Under the pieces are notes generated by a model, which saw nothing but the letters and a program-made list of their open reading frames with translations, made no database searches and was not told where the DNA came from. A stretch of 64,000 nucleotides of DNA from Nematopogon swammerdamellus. Lineage: Eukaryota; Arthropoda; Insecta; Lepidoptera; Adelidae. The translations under genes and the position numbers were made by a program. This document shows, in pieces, positions 35,501-47,500 of the stretch (positions within the stretch are counted from its first letter, which is position 1; the number at the start of each line of letters is the position of its first letter). The DNA is taken from the NCBI GenBank assembly GCA_946902875.1, contig OX336337.1:4960001-5024000 (forward strand). Direction: 5' to 3'.

Positions 35501-38500
35501 GTCACTCTAGGCCGCGCGCCCATTCCTACAAAATCATTCCACAAGACAGCTTGAAGAATATATCAAGAAATACGTAGCAGAACTCAGCGCACGCACAGAC
35601 TGAGGACGCGACGCATTAGCGCTTGTTGACGCATTTCTATTTTATCACGTATTGTTGTGGATATTGCATTAAATTCAGTGAAAATTCAGTACAATAGGTA
35701 GACATTCTTAGAATCGACGAACGATTTCCCGTTGTTATGATTTATGTTGACGTTAGTGTCGATTTTTCACCCGAACGGCGGCGGCGCGAGCGAAGCCGAT
35801 ACGGAACATGGTAATAAGTAAAACATTATGTAATACATAATGTTTTATTTATTATCATGTTTCGTGTTATATATTATACTATATAACATGTTATAGCAAA
35901 TAATATACAATGCGTTTGTTTCTATTATACTCCGCTTTTACTAAAACAGATTATTCCCTCTTTTGTATTTATTTATTTTTAACCGACTTCAAAAAAAAAA
36001 AAAAGTTATAAAAAACTAAAACCCGACTACGAAAAAGCTAATTATGAAAATCGTTTAAATAAAAAAAATTAGTTATAAAAAACTAAAACCCTTACTACGA
36101 AAAAGCAAATTATGAAAATCGTTTAACTAAAAATAACAAAATAATATTTTCCATATAATTTATCAGATACAGCAATTCTCTTTTTATATTGATTTTACAT
36201 TAGCTTATAAATAATACATTTTGATAAATTTATTATTTTTAACGTTCTAAATATAGAGCCGTGGTCGGGCGTTCTTCGTTCAACAAGACAAGTGAGACCG
36301 TCGTTGTGCATTATAGCCGTTGACGTTCGGTATGTACCTATGTATCTACTTATAATAATTTTAGATTGGCTCTGACTGATCTTACAAAAATTATAGCGTC
36401 CGTAAAGGGGTTACGACTTCCGTCCGATGCCAGTATGACACAATTACGATGGCCGTCCTAAGTTCCTCGCTCTAATAATGCACGAAGTCAACCTCACTTG
36501 TCTTGTTGAACGAAGAACGCCCGACCACGGCTCTATATTTAGAACGTTAAAAATAATAAATTTATCAAAATGTATTATTTATAAGCTAATGTAAAATCAA
36601 TATAAAAAGAGAATTGCTGTATCTGATAAATTATATGGAAAATATTATTTTGTTATTTTTAGTTAAACGATTTTCATAATTTGCTTTTTCGTAGTAAGGG
36701 TTTTAGTTTTTTATAACTAATTTTTTTTATTTAAACGATTTTCATAATTAGCTTTTTCGTAGTCGGGTTTTAGTTTTTTATAACTTTTTTTTTTTTATTT
36801 TAGGCTTTTTTTAAAACTGTTTGCATACTTTAAATGTTATATGTAACTCGTATATGAATATTTATTTAATAAATAACAAAAAAGTAATACTAATAACTAA
36901 AGAAATAAACCTACCTAACAAACATTAAAATAACTATCAAAAGGGGCATTTTCAAATGTTCCTAGAACACTTGCTGCATTACCCCGCTGGATGGCAAGGC
37001 TTACCCTTTAAATGAAGTAGGCCCTTGATTGCGGGACGCCAGTAGCGTCCACCAGCAGAGGCCCAAGCCTCTTCAAGAAGCTTTTGGCTTCACTGCTCCA
37101 CGGACCGAGGGTTTCAACCGCAAACGCAACAAATTCGAAATCTTGAATAATATTTGAATATTTGTTGCGTTTGAGGGTCTCCGCTCCGGCCGCGGCCGCG
37201 CCAGCCGCTCTTGAAGAGACCCGAACGTGACTTGGAGCCAATGTGTCGACACAAGTGGCGTCCCACATCAATGACCTACCCTTAGCCCATGGCACCAGGG
37301 TGATACCATCGGGCCTCTTGCCATCCAGCCGGGAATAACCGCAAGGTTCTAGGATGCACGGTATGTTTGCTGTCAGAAGCGTGGACTTTATAATAAAATT
37401 TAAATTTTGATGCCTGGAGTTTCTACCTGCACTTTTGATACATGATAGTCCGTGGTGGCCATATATGTCGACTGGTGACCCACACACACAAATATGACTT
37501 TCACAAATTTTGAGGCCTAAACGAAGTGCAACCGAAATTTTGGTGGTTTTCTGATCTAATAAAGTCCCTAGGTGACTCGATGGGTAAGCTTCAAGCCACG
37601 CTCCAGATTCTTTTTCTGAAACCGCCAAAATACGTGCACGATTAATTTCATTACAATTTTCAAGGAGAATGTTATGTTTCATTTTGACTATTGGAATATC
37701 CCACTTGGACTGGGCGACAGCTTGGCTTGGACACGGTGGTTGTTCGTCGGGACAAAGCACCTTCCAAGCAGAAACGGCTTCTTCGAAGTACGAAATCTCA
37801 AATTCACATAGTGAGGGACTTAATATCGAACCAATGAGAGCTGACGTACTATTAATTGAAGAAATGAAGGCCGGTAGACAAATATCCTCCACCTTTCTCA
37901 GACCGATTCCACCGTATTTTACGGGTAAAGTTGCTTGTTGCCAGGACGAATCAGACAATTTCGAATTCAGCAATTTTTCCAAGTTACAACGCAGAGAGTT
38001 ATCAATTGAATTAATCAGATCGTTTTCCTTCCAAATCGGACTTGAGCGCAGAAAATAAGTGAGTTTCGGCATGTATATACAGTGGCGAAGCAAAAATAAA
38101 GCCATATGTGTATTAATGTCTTCCAATCGTTCACAAAATTTCGATATCGTCTCTGTTTTCTTCTCAATCAGTGGGCGTATACCTTCGGAAGTAACTGGAG
38201 CATCAAGAAGATAAAAGTTATCGTTTTCTAGAACTTGTATGTTTGGCGCTATTTCGTTGAACTTCTTAATAATTTCATCTTTTTCATCGTCCGATTTGAA
38301 AACATAAATTTCACATTTAGAAAAATTTAAATGAAGCCCGATTTCTTTGAAAGCAGTGATTATTGTATTTAAGTCTGTCAATACTGTGTCAACTTTCCCG
38401 CCCAAAGTTCCGTCGTCCAGGTACCATATATTCAGCTCTGAAGTTATTTGTTCAATAATACTATGGAATGACAGACTGAATATAGCCGGGCCCAGTGGAT

Positions 38501-41500
38501 CTCCCTGCTGGCAACCAACGCTTGATGAAATTGGATCATTTTGATTGTAGAACAGATGAGTTGGTGAAGCATAGCATTGCCAGAGGTATGGGTAAATTTC
38601 GGGGATATTGTTTTGTATGGAATTGAGCATTGAGTCTCGTTCTAAACTGTTAAAGGCATTTTTTACATCAACTTTTATTATAACTTCAGCTTCTTTTTTT
38701 CTTGTTTTGTATGTTCGCACTGAGTGTACCGCTGCTTCACATCCTCCCTTGGTAGCAAAGCCTAGCTGTATTGGGCGAAATTTGGAGCCAAGCTTTCTGT
38801 AGATGCGGTTGCAGGCCAGTTTAGAAACCAATCTTCTGAAAGTACAGCCGACAGCTATTGGACGAACGCCACCACATTTTTTGTTTAGGGCAAAAAGGCT
38901 GGCCCCATACAGAAAAGGCACAAACGAAGCAATGACTTTGCCGGAAAGCATTAGGTTACATAATTTAGATAATTCTATTAGAAGTTCTGTACCCGCAACA
39001 CCATTTGAGGTTGATGTTAGATCTTTCAAATGCTGTGGTCTTAGACCGTCGATTCCACCAGCAGAACCATTTGGAAATGATGCGATTGCTGCTGCCACTG
39101 CTTGTTCGGTCACTATCATGTAATTAGGTTCGTCTGTGGGTGGATCTGGTAGCTGGAGTAGACGAGACGGCGTAGGGTGTTTGTCTTTCAGAGCATTGTA
39201 CGTTTCTGAGCAATCAGTTGCGAGGTCTTCCACCGATGACAGTAGACGAACAGCGCCTCGAATGTCACCGTCTGAAACTTTATTCTCCACACATTTTAAA
39301 AGATTACATCCTGATTTTCGTAGCCTCGTTGTCTGTTGAATTTGGCCGTAATCATGTAACCGACTCTTTATTTTGCTGGTTAAAGATTTAGGATTCTGTT
39401 TGCTTTGTGGTTCGACGTTCAAGACTGTGTAAGTGAATACACACATACTCGAATACTCGTATATTGATTTTTTTTTATGGAATCTGACACATCACCTACA
39501 ACATCCGTGACGTCAGCCCATAACACCGGGTGAACTTGGTGCCACGTCAGTGCTTCCCTTCGGTCGTGCCGGCTACACTGAACTGGACGGGAAATACAAA
39601 CTATTTACGTAGCCGTTTCGACCGACCTTTCATTCAGTGCGGTGGTACCAACACGGGCGGGTTAAACCCTACCACCTAGTAATATAAGAAGGTAGTCATA
39701 TCCCTTAGTCTCCTTTTACGACATACACGGGGAGAGATGCAGTGGGGCTATTATTTTAAAGTACCGGCCCCACACGGTACAAAATTGATACTATCCGTCC
39801 GTTTATTTGTCGTCATATGTACTATTTGAAACTAAAGTTTTCTGCAAATAGCGCATGAGTGAGTACCTACATCTATAAACAAATTATGTATAGTTGAAAG
39901 ATGTATAGGCTTGAAGTAAAATGAAAAGTCAGTCAGAGCAAGACCAAAGACTGAGCTGTGTAAGTACACGATTTTATTTCTCTATGTAAGTAAACATATC
40001 TGGCTGGGGTGAAGCGGATTCGGGAAGTAAGTAAACCAATCAGTTCAAGGCCGAAGACCGAGGGAGGTTTCAGGTTCGTGTACCTACATAGTTGAATAAT
40101 GTACTCACTCGAAGCAGGTAAGCCACTAAGGCGAGGCCAAAGCTACTGATATTATTTTTATAGTAAGCGCGACATGTGGCGCCAAGCCACCCATATGGTG
40201 TCTAGCGACGCCCATGGACATTCGTTAGCATGCGGAGGCTGCGAATGCCATGCCGGCCTGACAGGTGCCCAGGTTGAAGGACCCGAGACTGTACTTGGGG
40301 GAAAATATTTCTCTCTGTTTGTATTTCAACAGGCTCTGATTTAGCTATGTATCCCTACGGAGTTGCAGTGGTTTTAGATAGCGGGACATTTGGGCGTCAC
40401 CTACTATTCGCACGGCTCGACGCTGGATCGAGTACAGAGGCGCTAGCTGGTATTTGACTGAGCCATCCCATAGGTGCGAGCAGTACCCCAAGCAGGACCG
40501 AATCTGCGATTTATACGGCCTTGCCCTCGATGTCACGCCGGAAGTTTAGATCGTGCGAAAATTCGACTCGGAGGACCCCGAGGTGGTCGCAAAATTTAAG
40601 TGACGTGCCTTGGTAGGAAGAAGCTGGTGTGAACGCCGCTCTCTTCGCACTGAACGCGCAAACTTGTATCTTGGAGATATTGAACTTGACTAACTTGCTA
40701 CGGCCCATTCGGAAATAGAGCCAAGTGTTTGCTCAAGTTCAGACATAAGTCTTCGGCTCTTCTCATCCACATCCCGCCTAGTTGAAGGGTAACTGGTGTA
40801 GAACCCGTGTTCCGTACTCTCGTATGCATCACAATGATATGTTGCCCCCTGAATGCTACGCCCACGCCTTCAACGTTAGCAAGGTTCAGTGCTGCGCATT
40901 ATCTGCGAAGGTCGATTTGAAGGTCCTTTTGCTTTCCAAGTCAGTTTCTAAGTCAGCGTCATACCTGTCTGGAAGCACCTGGACCTCCTGTGCACCACCA
41001 TTTCCAAAGAAGTAGGTTTCCGGCAACTAATCGAGTCTAGGGCTGCACCCAGAAAATTGGGAATACTTTTCCGCAAACGGCGCGGCGGTTCTTCTCTTCC
41101 ACAATATCTCGCTTAGCTGAAGGGTAACTTGCATCCGACAATATTGTAGGTATTAGTTATATTTAATGTACCTTCACTACATATGCTTACACTAGGTACA
41201 TGGACATTAAATTTTAATACCAATTTATTTTAGCACTGTACTGTATCTAATAATAATATTATATATCTATATAAAATTTGCGGTAGATCAGTGAGTAAGT
41301 ATGTAGGTATATTACCAACAATACCATGTCGCTTCTTATCGTCGCGGCGTCGGTCGTCGTCGCGCATCATGGTGTATGTAACGTACCGAAACCGTGGGGG
41401 CGCGCGGAGGCGCGGTGCGCGGGCGACCACGCTTCATCGCCACTTCATCGCGATCGCGATTCATACATGCGCCACACATTTTGCTCTATTTCTCTGTACA

Positions 41501-44500
41501 CATAAGTTTAATAGATAGCAAAGTATATATTTTCGAAATCGTAATTTAATTATCTTTAATTTGATACCCCACTCAATATATTTTGAATAACTAATTTGAC
41601 ATTTTGAAGCCGTGCGTCCGCCATTTTGAATTTTGAAAATTTTTATATAGCCTATGACACTCCCGTGAATAAGACGAATCCAATGGCACAAGAATTTTTC
41701 AAATCGGCCCAGTACTTTAGGCTGTAGAGTGGAATATAGATAGTCACATACATACATACATACATACATACATACATACACGCCAAACTCATAACCCTTC
41801 CTTTTTTGGCTTCGCCGTAGTCGGGTAAAAAAGTAGTTATAAACAGTTTTGAATAAAGTATTAAATTTGTCACTTATATGTAAAGACGTTATGTTCCTAA
41901 CACGGTCCAATCCAGAGTGAATCGCAAAGAAAAATTTACATTTTTTCCAGCTCTCTTGTAGTTTGTATGCGCGGCTATTTATCGAGGTCTAGTTTTTTCG
42001 TCTTACTGTAAAATCGTCCGAAACGGAGTTGGCGGGTTCTGGAACTATACGACTCAATTGCAGAAATTGTGTAAACAGAATTACACAGCACGTACCTATA
42101 TCAACTAAGGCTATATCAATAGGATGCAAGCAGTTAGCAGAGTGTACTAAAACGAGATAACTATTTGCATTTTCTAATGGCTCGTGATGGGACGCACGCG
42201 GCAAGCGGCACGCGGCACGACACGACCGTAATGTAACCTGTTGCCTGACAACCATCTGACAACGTTACGCCGAGCCGTGAGCATTTACTACCAAACTATA
42301 ACATTCTATACGAAGTACTTCAGGTAGATTGTATGGGTTATGTTAGATTAGATAGCTGAATGCATGCTGCTAATGAAGAAACGCCCCTCGAATTTAAATT
42401 CCCTGGCAGCTGAATCATACAATAATTTTAGGACTTCTGATGCGGCGCTGAGGTAATAATTTTTTTTATATTTTTTTATAGGCCGCCAGCGCGTGTGTCT
42501 GTGCCCAATACATACTTCAACGGAAGATCAGACACAGCCAATAACACCATTCCTCGCGAAACCACGCTCAGAGAGGCGCCAAGCCGGATATGAGGCCGAC
42601 AAAAAGGTCGTCGTCTAATTTATTGACACGCCTTCTGAAGATTCCCAGGTTATAGGTGGTGGGGAACACACTCACCGGAAGACCGTTCCATATTTTCGCC
42701 GTTCGACACAGGAAAGATTTCGAAAAACGATGTGTTCTTAGAAGTTGCGTGATAGTTATCAACATCCATATGTTATATGTTCCTAATAAAGCGAAGATTA
42801 TGAATATTCTTATAACTCGAGAACCACACGGTTTTCACTGTTAAATTCTTGCACTTCTCAAGAAAGCCGCGAAGCCGCGGGCAAAAGCTAGTTTGAACAT
42901 AAGCAGGTATCCTAACTAGCATATTGGTTCAATATTTAATGGGCTTAGTGAAATGTCTAAATCGGCTTGGCGGTGGCCCCCAGAAGTGACCACCGTTTGA
43001 GAACCGATGGGTTCTCAAAAGCCCAATGTCAACAATGTTTTATTTTACATTTTTATGGTTCCGTGTCCATCGTACGGGACCCTATTACTAAGCCTACGCC
43101 GTCTGTCTGTATGAGGGCTGTGTGTGGTATCCCGTTGAATTTTCACAGAATATGTGATACAAACTGTGCCCGCGGCTCCGCCCGCTCTCATATTTCACTT
43201 CACTGCTAACCTCATAAGCCATTTAGCGTGATAGTAAGTAGCCTATAGTTGATGGGAAGAATCAAGCTATCCGTAGAATTTTGTTTTATTAAAATCGGTA
43301 TAGTGGTTCTCGAGTTATAAGCGGACAGACAGACACTCAGACAGAAAGCAGACGTTGGATTTTATTATAGGTGAGGATTATGGCCGATATAACAACCAAT
43401 AATAAAAATAAGAAAAAATAAAAAATTGATGGGGGTCCCCATACAAGAAACTAAAAAGTGTATGCGCGTCATCTACGGAAAAGAATATGAAGCATTTGAA
43501 CTAATAAATAGATGCCGTGAATGGCGCTCACCATGACATGGCGATACGGAACCCTCGGTGCGCGAGTTCGACTCGCACTTGGCCGGTTTTTCACTGTCGG
43601 CTCACATCAGAGCGAGGCGCAGCAGGAGAGAGGCAGAAATTCTCGGCATTCGGCGAATGCTGTGCTGTGGGCGTCTCGTTGTCTGGCCGCGCCGCCGCGG
43701 TCATTATCGCCGAATACGCAACAAAAAAGAAAAAAAAAGCCCGAGTAAGAACGAAAGTCCAATGGAAAGTCTCTCGCCGTGCACGTACAAGTAGGGCGAC
43801 CGGCCTCCGACAGGCTGCGACCGAGACCGCGTGCCGGAATACCAGCTAAATGTTTACACACTTATCCAGTCTTATTGTAAAAAAAAATCGGCCAAGTGCG
43901 AGTCGAACTCGCGCACCGTCGAGGTTCCGTATCGCCATGTCATGGCTAGCGCCACTCACGCCATCTATGGCGTGTTATGAAATGCTTCATATTAGTTAAA
44001 TGTCATGATTAGTTAAAATGCTTCACACTCTATTCGGTACACGGCGCGCGCGCATACACGTTTTGGTTTCTTATATGGGAATCCCCGTGAATTCTTTACG
44101 TTTTCTTATTTTTATTATTTGTTGTTATATCGGCTATAATAATAAAACATGTTCTGTGAAAATTTCAACGGGCTACCTATTACGGTTCAAGAGCTACAGC
44201 CCTCGGACAGACAGACGGACGGACGGACGGACGGACGGACGGACAGACAGACAGGTGGCGTAGGCTTAGTAATAGGGTCCCGTACCGGATACGGAACACT
44301 AAAAACACATTATTAAACTTGAGCTGCGAGATAAAGAGAAAAATTCGTCGTCCGATCAACTTGAATCTGAACCCTCTGGCCAGCGATCGTGTATAATAAT
44401 AACCAATTTCACCACAGCAGGACGACGTATCCATTTCTTAAAAAAAAAAACGGTCAAGTGCGAGTCGAAATTGCGTGGAGAGAGGGTTTTGTACCATTCC

Positions 44501-47500
44501 GTTTGCGGTGAGAACTTTAAGACTTTCGTTAAAATTTTTATGAAAACCCTATTCACACTTATTTTTTTCTTCAAATTTTTGACTAAGTAGTTTCGATTTT
44601 TTTTAACTTTCTTATTTGTCCCCAAAATTGACCCCCAAAATCGAAATTCGTTCATTTACGCTATACGTTCGTGATTGGGCTCCACATATGTACTAAATTT
44701 ATTTTTTCGTCCAGTAGATTCGGAGAGAATAAGCTGTGACAGATGGACAGACAGACAGACACGGCAGTTCTATCATTCTTTCCAACCAACGTCATATTTG
44801 ACATTACACTGGAGATGTTTACAATTCGGAAAAATATAAAATGCAACGAAAAACATTAACTTCCACAGATTAAACTGTTCGATATTTGAAAAAGACACGT
44901 CAACCGTTTGGTGTGGCACGTCTGTTCCTTTTTCTTCCAACGATGCTCGCCAGCCCATCTTACGAATCCCCCGAACGCACGTCTACTGTCGTTTTCAGAT
45001 GTAAGTGTCGGAAGCCCGACCTGTTCGGACCCGGCAACACGCTCTAAGGGCGCTCGGTTTTATTGTGAAAGGTCGGATTATTGGACGTGCGTGCTGCGGC
45101 GTGCCTAACGTGACCCTACACAACACGGCCTCGATGTAACGAAACGAGGGAAACCTTTAAATGTCGCTGAAAGCGAAGTAACCAAACACCATTATTAAAT
45201 GGTTCAACGAGCAACGAAAGAAGGCTTTTGTTTTGTATTGGGTATTAATTAACATAGACATATAAAATTACCTATAATCTACGAATGATTAACCTATTGC
45301 TAAGTACACACGTACGTGCTTGCTCGACGTTTTTACGTTCATTCGAGCAAGTACGACTCATGCTCGAACGTGTAGACCATTTTTGATACATGCTCGAACG
45401 TCCAACATCGAGCAAATGCTCGCTTCGAACAAGATTGAAGACTGCATATTTTTTGCTCGATGTTGGATGCGAGCCTGCGAGCATGCTTGTGCGTGTGGCC
45501 GCTACTTCGAGCAAGTCAGTCGGTCCCATGAGCGGTGGAGGATGGATACCCGTAAGACACACAGCAACAAGTCGTCCATGGCTCGATACAATACGACGCA
45601 CAGTGAGCATGTCAGTCGCGCATGTCGAACAAAAACCAATGTGTGGATGCAACGTCGAACATGGCTCGCAGCAAGCTTGCTCTATCAATTTTGCTCGTCG
45701 AGCATCTACGTACGTGTGGAGCTACCCTATAACTTTATGGGTATTAACTCCTCCGTCCAACCCCCCAATTCTTCAACTTCTACCTTCTCTACATAGCGTA
45801 GGGGTAGGCCGACCAGGGTGATATAACATACAATAAACGCTTTAACCGCTTGTACCGTGTGGGGCCGGTACTTTAAAAGAATAGCCCCACTGCATATTTC
45901 CCCGTGTATGTCGTAAAAGGCGACTAAGGGATATGATTCCCTTCTTATATTACTAGGTGGTAGGGTGTAACCCGCCCGGGTTGGTACCACCGCACTGAAT
46001 GAAAGGTCGGTCGAAACGGCTATGTAAATAGTTTGGGTTTTCCGTCCAGTTCAGTGTAGCCACACGACCGAAGGGAAGCACTGACGTGGCACCAATTTCA
46101 CCCGGTGTTATGGGCTGACATCACGGATGTTGTAGGTGATGTAGCCAAACGTGTCAGTTTCCATAAAAAAAAAATTAAAATAAAATAAAATAAAATTAAA
46201 CGTTGTTTGCCGAGTAATGCATCTATAAGTATTATAGTTACCTACTTCATAATACCCAGGCAATAGGCAGTAGCCAGCCACACACCTATGAGTAGGTAAT
46301 TATGTTCACAGTTTATCAATTTTGTTCGTAAAAACATAATTGAACAAATTCAAGCGTACCATACGAATGATGAATAAAGAAAGAATAAAGCAGTTGACAG
46401 CTTCGCACATTGATTTTTCAATAAAACTTGAATTTTTATCTTTAACTCAAAGTTAATAAGGATAGAACAGAATAGAATAGAAACGGTTTAACACAGACAA
46501 CGGTTTTACAGAGTAGAATAGAAAGTGTTTTTGCACACAAAAACACTAACAAAGATACAAAAGACCGAAGATAACATACCGAAGAGCAATAAAAATTAAC
46601 AATACTTCAATAAATTAATAAGAACTATCTAGTAGGAAAGGTGCCACGGAAACCCTCAAAAAAGGCGTGAAAAATCAAAACTTGCGTTCATCTTCCTCGT
46701 GACCTGCCTATCATAGCATAGCAGACCTTGCTACTTATACTTCCAAGGCCCTTCATTGTTTTCTCTCGCAGAACAACGATCGCTTTCCATCGTAGCATAA
46801 TTTAGGTAATAATACAGCCCCGTTTTTGTACCGGGGTTATTTATCACTCGAATGTTTGATTCGAAACTGATTGTAAAAATAACGACCCAGAATTCATGGA
46901 AGGTCTCAATAACGTTCATCGGCCTGTAATTTAAAAGTTTAACGGTTGAGGAGATAAAGGTGAGAGGATAAACAATGGAATTCTTCGAAATACAACGTAG
47001 AATGTTCATGGAAAATGCTCTTTGTAATTTGTGTTTGCAGAAACGGAGAAAGGAAATAATTGTATAACTTGACAATGGAACAGTCCATCGATACTATAAA
47101 TACGTTTTCCATACTTACATGAATTAGTGTTCGTATGCCAATTTATTCGCATACATAGTTTATCCGTGTCAGTTTCCATAAAAAAAAAATCTTGTTCTTT
47201 TCAATTTTAGCGTCCAGACGAACTCGTTTATTACTGCAAGTGGTATGAAAGGTGCGAGAAAAGGATGACGCTGTCTCACCCGATCCGATACGGCGACGAC
47301 GCGCGACGGAGGCGCACGCAATCGTTCCTCCTCGGCTCCTACTCCCGTTCCAACCAATCCGTCCGTTACGTCCAATGATGATGATGAAGCATACAAAGAG
47401 ATAAACGTCAAGGCACGTCAAGGTTGAACAACGGACACACAGAAAACGTATTAAAACGGCAACAGGTATCTTAGAACTTAGAAACTTGTATTTCATTAGA

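Larger units (their letters stand above)
36085..41831 (-). repeat. right arm (5747 bp) of giant intronic inverted repeat
   Basis: Reverse complement of 28716-34462. Beyond 41831 and inside 36085 the sequences diverge abruptly from the left arm. At the inner edge, this side keeps the complete terminus of the fold-back element (35989-36801), whereas the left copy is cut off at 34462. Confidence 0.97.

Noticed and set aside
37669..39339. Plus-strand ORFs inside the right-arm RT gene
   Set aside because: Antisense shadows of the minus-strand RT ORF; identical ones occur opposite the left copy.
28716..41831. Paired LTRs or a complete virus-like element
   Set aside because: Arms are inverted, not direct; no gag, integrase or envelope sequence was seen.
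45272..45821. Overlapping ORFs of 138-158 codons near 45.5 kb
   Set aside because: They cover the GCTCGA-rich MITE on both strands; no domain and no splice support.
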